Positions 33,692-45,494 of a stretch of DNA of 64,000 bases are shown one piece after another. Numbering within the stretch: the first letter of the stretch is position 1; each line of letters opens with the position of its first letter. The stretch is from contig OY856187.1 of assembly GCA_963693315.1 (NCBI GenBank), positions 74,283,394 to 74,347,393 of the forward strand. The letters run 5' to 3'. The notes under the pieces are model-generated. The model made no database searches. It was not told the origin of the DNA and saw only the letters and a list, made by a program, of their open reading frames with translations. A program made the position numbers and the translations under genes. Source of the stretch: Diogma glabrata (taxonomy: Eukaryota; Arthropoda; Insecta; Diptera; Cylindrotomidae).

Positions 33692-34049
33692 TTTTGAATT
33701 AAAATTTGCAAGATAGAATTATATAAAATTTTTGAGCAAAAAGATAGTTGGTCGTTTAAAATTTTTTTTTTTTTTTTTCTTTATTGATTCATGTAACAAT
33801 TACAATTTTCAGTTACAATAACTCAAATGAGTTGTCCTGTAACGTTAAGCTTACAATTATAATTTTAATATTTACATGGCAATTACCTAATATAAATTTA
33901 ATACAATTAACGATGTTTACACTAATTCAAAAAATTCAATATAAATAGAGGTATAATTAATTAATTAACATAGAGGTATAATTAAACAATTAATAATTAA
34001 TTAATAAAAAATGCTAAATTTTTTTATTATTTTCTGTATAGTTAAAGAT

Positions 34050-36944
34050 TTAATAAAAGTTGAAATTATCTCTCACATATTCGGAAATACATTTTTTAAA
34101 TTTTAGAAGTGATGGTTGTCGCTTAACATTTGTAGGTAACTCATTAAATAATTGAAGACCACGATATAATACATTATTGAAACGGGAATCAGTAGTAAAA
34201 TGTTGTACAAGGAAATGTGAACGTCTACGTGTTTGATAATGATGGCGATCTGATATTCTACCAATCTCGAAATTATTTTTAAGAAGGCCATTTAGTAATT
34301 TATAAGTTAATATAAATAGCTCTTGTTCATTTAAATGAAAAAGGCTCAATAAGTTCCCTTCAAATAATCGTTTTGTAGAAAATAATATTGGTAGGCCTTT
34401 GATATATTTTAATGCCCTTTTTTGTAGTACAAAGAGTTCCTTCAGTTTATATTTTGGGGAGCCACTCCAAATGGGGTTCATGTACATGATATTCGACAGT
34501 ATGTAAGAGTTATAAATTATCATTAAAGATTTTTCTGGTAAAATTTTCCTTAGCTTTTTTAAGGAAAAAATGTATGGAACTATGGTTTTTTTTATTTTAT
34601 TAATATGTTTGTTCCATTTAAGATTTGAATCAATTACTAGGCCCAAATAAGTATAATCCATAACTCTTTCAATCACCTCCCCTTTAAAAGTCAACGGATA
34701 ACACTTTTCTGGGTCGATGTAGGATCGACGATTTTCGAATAGAATGTATTTTGTTTTTTTTGTGTTCAGAACAAGAAGATTATTATCAAACCAGGTTTCG
34801 AGAAGTTTTAGATCTTTTTTAATTAAAGAATACATATCGCAAATGTCAGAGCTGCTGTACATGATCACCGCATCATCTGCATACAGTTGAATTTGACCAT
34901 TTAAACCAATCTGAGCAATATCATTTATGAAAATATTAAACAACAGAGGGCCCAAAATGGATCCTTGTGGGACGCCCTTGTTATTTATTTTAAAATCACT
35001 ATAAGTCTTACCAATTTTTACGGCCTGAGTTCGATTGGATAAATAACTTTTAAAAAACTGAATAAATTCATCTGGAAGTTCAATTTTTTTAAGCTTTATG
35101 CAAAGAATAATATGATCGATGGTATCAAAGGCTTTTTTTAGATCCAAGAACAAACAACATACAAAAAGACGTTTGTCAATGGCTGTACTCACAAAATGAG
35201 TGAAGTTTATACACGCTGCTGTAGTGTTTGAATGTTTGGTGAAACCAAATTGACGATCCGTAAGCAAATTATTATCTTGGATATGTTTTAGAAGTCGATC
35301 TAAGAGTACCTTTTCAAATACTTTAGATGGTGAAGTATTCACACATATTGGTCTGAAATCATTCATAAGAAGACTGGAACCTCCTTTATGAATTGCCGTT
35401 ATAATAGCAATTTTTAAACATTCAGGGTATTTCTTTTCCTCTACGGATTCATTAATTAGCTTTGATATAGTGGAAGAAATGACTTTGACAAATTTTTTTA
35501 GAAATTTAGTTGAAATTCCATCATAACCAGTTGCTGAATTAGAGTTTAAGTTGTTAATAATTTGTATGATTTCATCTGTGTTTGTTGGATTGAATTCAAA
35601 GGGAACCGAAACATGGTACCGAATATAATTGAAGGTGCTAACATCAGGTATTTGCAAATGGGATGTAATTTCATTAGGAATTGTAATAAAATGTTCGTTT
35701 AATTCTTCAGCTATTTTATACTCATCCGTTACAAAAGCTCCATCGATTTCTAATATTGGACGAGGTGATTCCTTTGTAATTTTATTAAATACAGCTTCTC
35801 GTAAATAGTTCCAGAATGTGATAGGTTTTTTTACATTATTAATCAGATTAACGTGATAATATTCCGCTTTCCTAATCTCAATCATTTTTGCTATGTCATC
35901 AGTTAGCTTTAAGAATTTGTCATTAAGGTAATTGTCATTTAGATATTTGTTTTTATATTTTTTCAGTCGGTCCAATTCTTTCATTTTATTAAAAATTTCA
36001 TTATTCATCCAGGGTTTTTTAAATTTTGTGTGGCATTTAATGGAAATTTGTTGGGTGTTTTCAGATATAACTTGCTTTAGATTATCTCTAAAACTAGAAA
36101 AAGAATAACAGTTTCTCAAGTTCTTTTCTAGTATTTCAGGATTTATCTGATCATAAGCCAAAACGGTTTTGTATGTTCGTACTCTTGACTTCTGGTTTTG
36201 CAGATCTAGGATTGACGTAGAAAGGAGTAAGTATTTGTGATCTGAGAAATATGTATCAGCAACTGTTAATTCATAATCATTATCAAACTTATCTGTTAAA
36301 AAATGATCTATAATGCTACTTTTACTTGAAACGCGGGTAACATAATTTTCATGAATTTTGTTGAGAATGGTAAAACCAGAGGAATAAATCAGTTCAAGAT
36401 AAGCTTTTACTGTATCATCGCTTTTTTCAAGAACATTTATGTTAAAGTCACCGATAATTAATGCATTTTTATATTTCTGAAGTAGATGCTCAAGTTTCAT
36501 GAAAAAGTTAGGAATATTTCTAAGTTTTGGTTGTCTATATATAGCTAAAAGGTTGATATTGTGTTTTAACAATTTCACCATTAAGAAATTACTCATGTCA
36601 GAATATTCTGATAATATTAATTTGCATGGAATAGAGCCAAGTATATAAATTGATACACCACCTCCAATCGCATCCGACCTATTGGAATGAAATGCTATAT
36701 AACCGGGTAAATTATAAAATTCATTTTCACTTGCATCTAACCAAGTTTCACATATTACTATAATTTGAATTGGAAATTTAAACGAGTTTACAAATAATTC
36801 GACTTTATCTAGTTTATTACGTATACTTCTAGCATTAAAATAAAGACAATTGAGAGAATTTTGTTTGTTAGCAGTATTCAATTGAGAGAGATATGTAATG
36901 TTTTTTATACAGCTGTTTATAACATTATTATCAAATAAATTCAA
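34050..36944 (-). CDS. LINE ORF2: endonuclease and reverse transcriptase
   Basis: 964 residues. APE-type endonuclease about 30-240: LNCLYFNARSIRNK, VICETWLD (E66), IIGDFNIN (D166, N168), IIDHFLT and FSDHKYLL (D235, H236). RT about 500-780: AIITAIHKGG then DFRPICV, QFGFTKHSNTT, FLDLKKAFDTIDH (D601), KGVPQGSILGPLLFNIFIND, QLYADDAVIMY (YADD 688-691), LVIDSNLKWNKHI. The C-terminal 200 residues (MIIYNSYI, LFVLQKRALKYI, RHHYQTRRRSH) match the fragment at 15840-16591. It nicks target DNA and reverse-transcribes element RNA. All catalytic residues are present; no RNase H domain. The Met start at 36944 is in good context with the family's usual N-terminus, but the true start could be a little upstream. 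Confidence 0.93.
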   Translation of the reverse strand: MNLFDNNVINSCIKNITYLSQLNTANKQNSLNCLYFNARSIRNKLDKVELFVNSFKFPIQIIVICETWLDASENEFYNLPGYIAFHSNRSDAIGGGVSIYILGSIPCKLILSEYSDMSNFLMVKLLKHNINLLAIYRQPKLRNIPNFFMKLEHLLQKYKNALIIGDFNINVLEKSDDTVKAYLELIYSSGFTILNKIHENYVTRVSSKSSIIDHFLTDKFDNDYELTVADTYFSDHKYLLLSTSILDLQNQKSRVRTYKTVLAYDQINPEILEKNLRNCYSFSSFRDNLKQVISENTQQISIKCHTKFKKPWMNNEIFNKMKELDRLKKYKNKYLNDNYLNDKFLKLTDDIAKMIEIRKAEYYHVNLINNVKKPITFWNYLREAVFNKITKESPRPILEIDGAFVTDEYKIAEELNEHFITIPNEITSHLQIPDVSTFNYIRYHVSVPFEFNPTNTDEIIQIINNLNSNSATGYDGISTKFLKKFVKVISSTISKLINESVEEKKYPECLKIAIITAIHKGGSSLLMNDFRPICVNTSPSKVFEKVLLDRLLKHIQDNNLLTDRQFGFTKHSNTTAACINFTHFVSTAIDKRLFVCCLFLDLKKAFDTIDHIILCIKLKKIELPDEFIQFFKSYLSNRTQAVKIGKTYSDFKINNKGVPQGSILGPLLFNIFINDIAQIGLNGQIQLYADDAVIMYSSSDICDMYSLIKKDLKLLETWFDNNLLVLNTKKTKYILFENRRSYIDPEKCYPLTFKGEVIERVMDYTYLGLVIDSNLKWNKHINKIKKTIVPYIFSLKKLRKILPEKSLMIIYNSYILSNIMYMNPIWSGSPKYKLKELFVLQKRALKYIKGLPILFSTKRLFEGNLLSLFHLNEQELFILTYKLLNGLLKNNFEIGRISDRHHYQTRRRSHFLVQHFTTDSRFNNVLYRGLQLFNELPTNVKRQPSLLKFKKCISEYVRDNFNFY

Positions 36945-37021
36945 GTTATCTGCAATAATCTTAAAAAAAAATTATTTTTTGGATTATGTTAATTATTGAT
37001 AGTAAAATAAAAATAGAAAAT

Positions 37022-38242
37022 TTATGATGTATTTACGAAAAGTGAGAGTTTTTGGGAAACAAAATTTAAATCATTTTTAGAACTTACAATAAATACTTTT
37101 GACTTATCTTGATATCGAAGGTAAATTTGGTTATCACGAATCCAAAGATGTTTGCAAGAATACTTGTCCTTTACTTGTTTTGCTTCTCTAAATAATCTCA
37201 ATTTATATGGTGTGAGATGATCCCTAAAATAAATTTGATAATCATTTGGTAAGCTATATCCAATTTCGTTTACAAAAAGTGATTTTTTCTCTCGTTTCTT
37301 TGTCATCAGTTTCCGTTTTGCTGTTTCAGATTTAAATTTGACCATTAGAAGATGTGAATGTGATGTTGATAAATTACTTTCATTTTCTTTTGATTGCTTC
37401 TCTGGAACAAATGACATATCTTCAATTTCATCAATTTCAACTTCAGCTTTAAGGTTTGATATAATATGCTGCATAACTAATTTAGTGTCTGTTTTGCTAC
37501 TTGGTAATCCTGCAATAATTAAATTTTTTGATAGTTCCTTTTGCCTCATGACATCCAACTCGTATTCTAAATTATTGATGATTTCAGCGTATTCATTTTG
37601 TTTTTGTTGAATTTCTTTCACTTCCTTTTTCAATGTTTTGTTTTCTTGTGCGATGTGTTGCATTTGATTATTTAATTTATCAAACATATCTGATTGAAAT
37701 TGTTGTGTTGCTTGCACTTCGGAGATCATTGTTTTAATTTCAAGTGATGATTGGTTCATTAATTGATACATACTTGTAAATTGAGTATGAATGAAACTGT
37801 TGAGATCGGTTGATGTTGTGGTAGGAATCGTCATTATCGATGAAAAATCTGGTTGTGTTGAAAATTGTTGCATGACATTATTTTGTTGCATGTGATGTGG
37901 TGGTGAAGTACTATTTGCCGGATATGTTTGTTGCATAGCATTGTTTTGTTGTATGCGAGATGATGATGATGATGTATTTATTACTTGATGTGTTTGCGAT
38001 TTTGAAGAACTTTGGGTTTCAGTAATATTTTCGGGAGGAACACAGTTAGTTAAGCAAAACCATTCTGGTAAGGCTGCAACTCTAACGATATGAGCCCCAA
38101 TAATCCCTTTACATTTCGGATGATGAGGTTTTTTACATCTATCACATTCAAAATACGATTGATCACGTGTGATGTTATTGAAACATGTTTGACATTTGAT
38201 ATCAAACGATCTTTCATCATTTGCATAATTATGAAATGGCAT
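37022..38242 (-). CDS. LINE ORF1: PHD-finger and coiled-coil protein
   Basis: 406 residues. A PHD-type zinc finger at 17-67 has the C4HC3 order: C17, C20, C33, C36, H41, C44, C63, C67. A Gln/Ser-rich low-complexity stretch (about 70-140) follows. Then comes a long charged heptad region (about 150-235, with KEVKEIQQKQNEYAEIINNL) that should form a coiled coil. The C-terminal part (LIIAGLPSS, then ...SLFVNEIG and REAKQVKDKY) resembles the RNA-binding end of LINE ORF1 proteins. Known ORF1 proteins bind element RNA and form particles. PHD-bearing ORF1s occur in some CR1/Jockey-related lineages. Confidence 0.88.
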   Translation of the reverse strand: MPFHNYANDERSFDIKCQTCFNNITRDQSYFECDRCKKPHHPKCKGIIGAHIVRVAALPEWFCLTNCVPPENITETQSSSKSQTHQVINTSSSSSRIQQNNAMQQTYPANSTSPPHHMQQNNVMQQFSTQPDFSSIMTIPTTTSTDLNSFIHTQFTSMYQLMNQSSLEIKTMISEVQATQQFQSDMFDKLNNQMQHIAQENKTLKKEVKEIQQKQNEYAEIINNLEYELDVMRQKELSKNLIIAGLPSSKTDTKLVMQHIISNLKAEVEIDEIEDMSFVPEKQSKENESNLSTSHSHLLMVKFKSETAKRKLMTKKREKKSLFVNEIGYSLPNDYQIYFRDHLTPYKLRLFREAKQVKDKYSCKHLWIRDNQIYLRYQDKSKVFIVSSKNDLNFVSQKLSLFVNTS

Positions 38243-38630
38243 ATTACCACTTTAGTTTTATCAAAATAAATAACGAGAACAAAATTTTTACTAAATAAGT
38301 ACTTCTAAATATATTTTTAAATGTTTTTGTGAGAATGTTTTTTGTTACACTTTTTTGACAATTGAATAAATTTTATTTATAGACCAAAAATTTATAATAA
38401 TTACAGATCTGCGCCATCTTTTTATATATATTTTTTCCAAACTTAAATGAAGCACAAATTATATTACACGAAAACTAATTAGTTTGTTATTTAGCTATTT
38501 TTGTAAAACAAGAATTAAACTATGTATCACTTTATTAAACACTTCTTTAACTATTTATTAGTAGAATTAATCACGAAAAATTTAAATACGAAAATTTTTA
38601 GTTAGCGAGACGAAAACACGTCTTATCTGC

Positions 38631-39725
38631 TCAATCGCCATGTTGATACACCATGTTGAAAATTAAATTTGGAGATTTTTTGAATGCCTTATAAATTTCA
38701 AACTCTTCAAGAGAATCCATTAAAAATCCTTTGCTACATAAATGCAAAGGTTTTAAATTTTGTTCGAAACTTGTATAGTTATGATTATTATCATTTAAAT
38801 GATTGGCAAAAATTGACTCCAAATTTTGTTTATTTTTGTTCATTGGAATATGTTCTTTGAATCTTTCTATAAAACGTCTTCCCGTTTTTCCTATGTAAAA
38901 TTTTTCACAAGTGATTTTATAAATTCCAGAACACGACTTCAAATTGATGTTAGATTTTGGTTTTAAAATTTTATATAAATTATTTTTTGTTCTAAAAGAT
39001 ACGAGTAATTATGTTTTTTGAAATGATTTCTTAAAATGTTAGGTATTAAGTTAGTATATTCCATTGGAATACATTTGATGCTCGTATTATTATTATTTGA
39101 ATTTTTTAACTTATTTAAACATTTAGATAGTAACTTATCAATAAATTTTGAATCATAACCATTATCTGAAGCGATAAATTTGATTGTATGCAATTCACCT
39201 TGAAAATTTGAAATGTTTAGTGGTATATTTAGAAGGCGATAAATGAGTGAAATGTATGCTGCTACTTTTTGTGAATTTGGATGATGTGACGAATTATTTA
39301 TGGTTATACTGGTAGTAGTTGGTTTTCGAAAAATTTTATATTCAAGTTGAATATTATTTTTTAAAATAGTTATATCTAAAAAATTTATTGAATTATTTTC
39401 TTCAATTTCAAGGGTAAATTTTATATTTGGGTGAATAATATTCATATAATTATTAAAATTTTATATTTGTCTACAAGTTCCATTAAACAAAATGAAAGTA
39501 TCATCCACATATCTTGAATAAGAAATTAATAAATTTTGTTGTATATTTAAACTTGAAAATATGTATTTGTTTTCAAAACTATTTAAGAAAATATCAGCAA
39601 GTAATCCACTTAAAGGAAAACCCATTGCACGACCCTTATCTTGAATGAAATTTTTTTTTTTTTCATCGAACGTAAAATAATTTTGTTTTAAAATAATTCG
39701 AAGTATGGTGATTAAATCTTTAATT
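38631..39725 (-). pseudogene. PLE fragment: RT palm to GIY-YIG
   Basis: Read leftward from 39725: FTFDEKKKKNFIQDKGRAMG, FPLSGLLADIF, ISYSRYVDDTFILFNG (catalytic YVDD, about 39500), a stop near 39462, then NFLDITILKNN, YKIFRKPTTTS and HPNSQKVAAYISLIYRLL (39445-38963). After a further break comes CSGIYKITCEKFYIGKTGRR with FIERFKEH (GIY-YIG), then NHLNDNNHNYTSF and FEIYKAF (38942-38631). The N-terminal half is missing. Broken in at least two places. Related to the fragment at 4860-5945. Confidence 0.88.
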
Positions 39726-40105
39726 ATAATATATAATTACCAATTATATAGCTGTAAATAACTACACTATTAAATTTTTGCTGTGTATTCACCAGATTTG
39801 GTAGATATTGAAGTTGGCTAAAGAGATGGTCCAGATACTGCTGGAGGCGATGAGAATTGATGAGATGAGTTTTGGGATTCAGTAAATTTAACCAATGAAG
39901 CTTCCAAATTTTAAATTATACATGTCAACATTTAACAGATCAGCTCAACAAATTTTACGCTTATTAATAGGTATCAGTAAATAAAACAATTATGTTTGAA
40001 ATATCTTTTTAAACTTCTTGTTAAAATATTTTCATTACTTTTTAATGTGAATAATTAAAAATAAACTAGAGCCCCTTTTCACTACAACTTTGACACCATA
40101 GCCGT

Positions 40106-40190
40106 GTTCGATTTGACTGAAGCAACTGAATCAACTGAAAAATTGAATGCAATTGTTGTTGTTTTTTCAGTTGTTTCAGTCAAATCGAAC
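40106..40190. repeat. imperfect hairpin
   Basis: GTTCGATTTGACTGAA ... AACTGAAAA pairs with TTTTTTCAGTTG...TTTCAGTCAAATCGAAC, about 26 paired bases with an 11-base insertion in the left arm. Possibly the core of a small inverted-repeat element. Confidence 0.7.
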
Positions 40191-42037
40191 GCACCTAATA
40201 TTTGCAAATGTTCAAGGATCACACAATGTGAAATTACACTTTCATATTACTATTGTGTGTTTTAATTACTCAAATAAACTTAAAGAACATCAATTATTTA
40301 ACTTGATAGGCATACAATATTATTTAAATGCTTGATTAACTAAATGAAGTCTTTATAAAATGAAAACGAAAATCTTAATAATGAATTTTGAAATGAATAC
40401 TAGATGAATAATAATTTTTATGAAAACTAGACAGAAAAAATTGTACCTAAAATTTTATTAATCTATTGCTAAAAGATTGAAACGAATTTAAAAAAGATTT
40501 TCAAATTAAACGCAAACGATTAAATAAAAAGTCACCCCATAATACTCCCTCACCGGTGATTCGCCAGAAGAAAGAGAGAAACTGTAAATTAACAGTTTAA
40601 AAAGTGAGGATTTAACAGTGAAAAGATTGTGTTAGTGTTCGACGACAGTATTTAAGTGCACAATTTTTTTTATTTCATTAATATGGTGACTTACCTAAGA
40701 CTTAGGTGTTAAAAATAAATGTTTTCACACAGTTCAAAATAGTATTTCCAAATTTAAGCAATAAACATAAAATATAATTGAAATTCATTACTAAAAATTA
40801 ATTAACACGAACACTTTTGAATAAATCTTTAAAATTTGGTGAATAATTTGTTAAAGGCGTTCGCAACAATTCTGTAATATTCTAATTGGTCAACTGTGAA
40901 CGATATTTCGATTGTGGAGTACAAAGCTTAACAGCAATACGTTGTACGAAAAATTGAAATTAGAAATCAAGAAGCGTGTTTTAAGTGTTAATATTTTGAT
41001 TCAGGTTCGAGTTAACAAAATTACGTTTGAAATTACGTTTTTCTACTACCCAACATATAAAATCTACTTTCGATGTTTGTTCATTGAATCGAAAACTTCC
41101 TTTTCGTCACCGGTGGCAAAAAAACCTATACGAATTACTTTCGTACCTAGTGACGAAAGTAATTTTTTAAAAGCCATCTATTTTTTAATTTCTTAACTAG
41201 AATAAACCATCCTAGAATACCCGTTAAGACAATCAATTGATCGAATGAAATAATTTTGTTAGTGTTAATTTGTCTCTGTTTGGAGGATGACGTTACTTTA
41301 TTTTTGAATTATTTACGGACAATTTACATTAAAATTGTAACAATAATAATAGTTAAATATATAATATTCATATATTCTTTTTAAATTGTATGATAAAAAA
41401 TAGTTGGTGTTAAGATATTTTTAAAAAACATTATTTCACCTATTTATTTAACAAAAATGAAAAAAAATATTTAATTTACGTAAAATAATTTAGGTTGTGT
41501 TAAAATATATCAAGAATTTAAGTAACGTCATACCCATTCAAAAACTAAATCAAAACTGATATTTTTATTTTAGAAATCTGAAATCTGAATTTAATTTTGT
41601 TTATGACAAAGTACAAACCGTCTTTAGTTATAAACCTACTAGACGCAAAATTCAAAAACAATAAACCTTCAAAGATGTATTATTTAATGATTTTAAGAAC
41701 TTTATAGAGTAAATAGAATAATAATATAGAATTTTGTAGTGTAAATAGAATAAAAATATAACATCATGAATAACTATATGTATGGATATGTAAAAAATTA
41801 ACGAAAGAAACAATAAGGCTTGTAATTAAAGACAGCTATGTCTTTGACATAAAAATTGGATAATTTATTCATTTTGAGTCATCTATTTTTTAATAGCAGA
41901 AATATAAATACACATATACAATTTTAATTTGTAACAGTGTATGTTTTAAAATGTGAATTGTATGTAATTATAAATGAAAATCTTTAAAAATTAATAATGA
42001 TTTTTAAAAAAGTAGTAGAAAAAGTACAGTCTTCTAC

Positions 42038-42140
42038 TCGCCGAAAATCATATTTTGAATCTCGCGACCATTACCAACCTCGGCTATTACCTCGGCTGGT
42101 AAACTGTCCTCTCGTTTCAAAATATGCTGTTTTCGGCATC
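42038..42140. repeat. imperfect hairpin
   Basis: CCGAAAATCATATTTTGAAT and CTTACCAACC-like sequence on the left pair with GGCTGGTAAACTGTCC...TTTCAAAATATGCTGTTTTCGG on the right. About 45-bp imperfect arms. Confidence 0.6.
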
Positions 42141-42500
42141 GTTGAAGAATATACTATTAAACACCTATGCGTGAAATGTATACTTATAATTCTTCTAATT
42201 TTACTTTGTATTCGTTTAGCTTTTCTTCTTTGATATCAATTATATTTGCTGTTATTCGTGGAAAATGATTAAATATTTTCGACCTAAGCTCGATCACAAA
42301 AAACCAAAGTTTAGCTTCAAAACTAAATAACGTTTGTCGTTATCAATCAACAAATCAATAATTAGTTTTTCTTTTCATGTCTGTAAGGAACATTAAGGAA
42401 GAAAACCAAGTTTTGTTTTCTAGTTCTGAGTATGCTATTCCTTTTTTTGGTAAGTGATGTGATGGGATTTAGTAGTTCAACAAAACCATTGAAAGTTGAC

Positions 42501-42700
42501 NNNNNNNNNNNNNNNNNNNNNNNNNNNNNNNNNNNNNNNNNNNNNNNNNNNNNNNNNNNNNNNNNNNNNNNNNNNNNNNNNNNNNNNNNNNNNNNNNNNN
42601 NNNNNNNNNNNNNNNNNNNNNNNNNNNNNNNNNNNNNNNNNNNNNNNNNNNNNNNNNNNNNNNNNNNNNNNNNNNNNNNNNNNNNNNNNNNNNNNNNNNN
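42501..42700. other. assembly gap (200 N)
   Basis: Exactly 200 N bases, a conventional scaffold gap size. It falls inside the first unit of the hAT tandem array, as expected where near-identical repeats defeat assembly. Unit 1 starts mid-unit after it. Confidence 0.99.
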
Positions 42701-44064
42701 TTACAAAATATTTGGATTAAGAAGGGTAATTGTATTAAACATTTCGTCGAAACAGTTAACGTCATTTCGTGTTATTTTCAAATGATCGTTTCCTAGGTGC
42801 CTGTGCGTGTCAAAACATAGATGCAATGAAAAACGTTGGAAAATATGGTTGAAAATTCACTGAGTTTCATTTTTATAGAAAACTCCCAAATGCAACAAAA
42901 ATTAAACGAAATTGGCTAACCTATTCACCGTCAGCCGAAGCAGTTTTTTGTTTTGTTTGCCGTTTATTTGGTGATTTGAATGGAAAATCGCAAGCATTTT
43001 CATTAAAAGGATTCAATAATTGGAATAATTCATTACAAGGCATTTCGAAACATGAAGAGTCTAAGTATCATATGACCAATGAGTTTACATATAAAATGCG
43101 TATATATCAAAAATGAACTTACTTTCGAGAAATCTTTTAATAATACAACTAAAATTGAAATTGCGTGTTGTAGAGGTTGTGAAGTTTCTTGCATCACGAG
43201 GACTTGCTTTCGTGGTCACGATGAAATTTTGATCAATTTGTGAAGAATTCATCTCCATAATGGCAAAACACGTTAAAAATCACATTGTTTCGGAAATTAT
43301 AGAATCTCGATATTATTCGTTTAGTGTCGATTCCACTCAGGATGTGAGCCATACAGACCAGTTGTCTTTTTGTGTTCGATATATTCAAAGTAATACCATT
43401 TGTAATTATTGGACCTTTGTTAACTAATATATATAATAATAACGCATACAACCGGGAAACGGATTGTTCCAGGCGACTCTGAAACTTGGGAATCTCCTAT
43501 ACTGCCAGGTACCTAATTTAACATTTCATTCTATAACGTTCTATCACGAAATATGTATATATATAAACATTTAATAAAAAAAATAACTAAAATTAGAAAG
43601 ATCTTACTTATATTCTTTAGTTGATGTACTGCTTCCAAAATTTTCTTCCAGATCAATTCTTTCCTTTCGCATACAATGATTACTTGAACGTTCTGCCGTG
43701 TTCCGATAAGCACAAGATATCACAATCCCAATGATTACCATCAAAAAAAGCTTTTTAACTTACGTTCGTTACGATCAATCACGTCACGTGATCCAATTTT
43801 TGCAGAAACAATAATCGCAGTGTTATGGACTACGTCGCGATACCCTGACTATTGCAGCCGGTCATATGTATCTTGTTTATAATACACTTGTTGTGCTTTA
43901 CACAAAATTACAACCAAGTTGAAGTTTGGTTTTAACAAGATTCACCCACAGTAAGAATGATATATATATATTCTTTGACAATCTTTATAAGATGGTTTAT
44001 AATCTTAATCACTAAGTGAACTCTACAATTTTTTTCCAATTTTATTTTATGGTTTTTTTTTTTT
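42701..44064 (+). repeat. hAT tandem unit 1 (partial)
   Basis: Equivalent to unit 2 from base 44131 on. Appears identical to unit 2 over this stretch by eye. Contains the pseudo-exon KRNWLTYSPSAEAVFCFVCR...GFNNWNNSL (TTF finger, about 42907-43080) and VDSTQDVSHTDQLSFCVRYI (DUF4371, about 43325-43390). Confidence 0.93.
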
Positions 44065-45494
44065 GGTAAAGGGTTTGATTTTTATTCAAATGATCCAGGT
44101 TTGTGGCCAGTAGAATTCAATCAAACAATTTTACAAAATATTTGGATTAAGAAGGGTAATTGTATTAAACATTTCGTCGAAACAGTTAACGTCATTTCGT
44201 GTTATTTTCAAATGATCGTTTCCTAGGTGCCTGTGCGTGTCAAAACATAGATGCAATGAAAAACGTTGGAAAATATGGTTGAAAATTCACTGAGTTTCAT
44301 TTTTATAGAAAACTCCCAAATGCAACAAAAATTAAACGAAATTGGCTAACCTATTCACCGTCAGCCGAAGCAGTTTTTTGTTTTGTTTGCCGTTTATTTG
44401 GTGATTTGAATGGAAAATCGCAAGCATTTTCATTAAAAGGATTCAATAATTGGAATAATTCATTACAAGGCATTTCGAAACATGAAGAGTCTAAGTATCA
44501 TATGACCAATGAGTTTACATATAAAATGCGTATATATCAAAAATGAACTTACTTTCGAGAAATCTTTTAATAATACAACTAAAATTGAAATTGCGTGTTG
44601 TAGAGGTTGTGAAGTTTCTTGCATCACGAGGACTTGCTTTCGTGGTCACGATGAAATTTTGATCAATTTGTGAAGAATTCATCTCCATAATGGCAAAACA
44701 CGTTAAAAATCACATTGTTTCGGAAATTATAGAATCTCGATATTATTCGTTTAGTGTCGATTCCACTCAGGATGTGAGCCATACAGACCAGTTGTCTTTT
44801 TGTGTTCGATATATTCAAAGTAATACCATTTGTAATTATTGGACCTTTGTTAACTAATATATATAATAATAACGCATACAACCGGGAAACGGATTGTTCC
44901 AGGCGACTCTGAAACTTGGGAATCTCCTATACTGCCAGGTACCTAATTTAACATTTCATTCTATAACGTTCTATCACGAAATATGTATATATATAAACAT
45001 TTAATAAAAAAAATAACTAAAATTAGAAAGATCTTACTTATATTCTTTAGTTGATGTACTGCTTCCAAAATTTTCTTCCAGATCAATTCTTTCCTTTCGC
45101 ATACAATGATTACTTGAACGTTCTGCCGTGTTCCGATAAGCACAAGATATCACAATCCCAATGATTACCATCAAAAAAAGCTTTTTAACTTACGTTCGTT
45201 ACGATCAATCACGTCACGTGATCCAATTTTTGCAGAAACAATAATCGCAGTGTTATGGACTACGTCGCGATACCCTGACTATTGCAGCCGGTCATATGTA
45301 TCTTGTTTATAATACACTTGTTGTGCTTTACACAAAATTACAACCAAGTTGAAGTTTGGTTTTAACAAGATTCACCCACAGTAAGAATGATATATATATA
45401 TTCTTTGACAATCTTTATAAGATGGTTTATAATCTTAATCACTAAGTGAACTCTACAATTTTTTTCCAATTTTATTTTATGGTTTTTTTTTTTT
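44065..45494 (+). repeat. hAT tandem unit 2 (1430 bp)
   Basis: Starts GGTAAAGGGTTTGATTTTTA, encoding FDFYSNDPGLWPVEFNQT, a typical ZMYM1-hAT block before the TTF finger. It then carries the TTF finger and DUF4371 pieces. Between GHDEIL and EEFISIMAKHV about 70 residues of the family are missing, so the unit derives from an internally deleted copy. Confidence 0.93.

Larger units (their letters stand above)
33762..38425 (-). mobile_element. near-complete non-LTR retrotransposon (CR1/Jockey-like)
   Basis: Two long open frames in the order ORF1 (38242-37022) then ORF2 (36944-34050), with a 77-bp gap, and an A tail (T run at 33762-33778). Neither ORF has a stop or frameshift. The left end abuts repeat R with about 70 bp between. 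The right end is uncertain: 5' UTR sequence lies somewhere between 38243 and 38630, where a PLE fragment begins; AAAAAGATGGCGCAGATCTG (minus strand, 38402-38421) may mark the start. No target duplication was found. Of all elements here it has the best claim to recent activity. Confidence 0.88.
39726..42500. other. 2.8 kb without gene; two hairpins
   Basis: AT-rich. I see no ORF with family features. Apart from the hairpins at 40106-40190 and 42038-42140 I recognise nothing. The short stretch before the gap, ATGGGATTTAGTAGTTC at 42461, could be the N-terminus of the hAT transposase, but this cannot be tested across the Ns. Confidence 0.5.

Noticed and set aside
42432..42785. Frames running through the N gap
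   Set aside because: The gap makes them meaningless.
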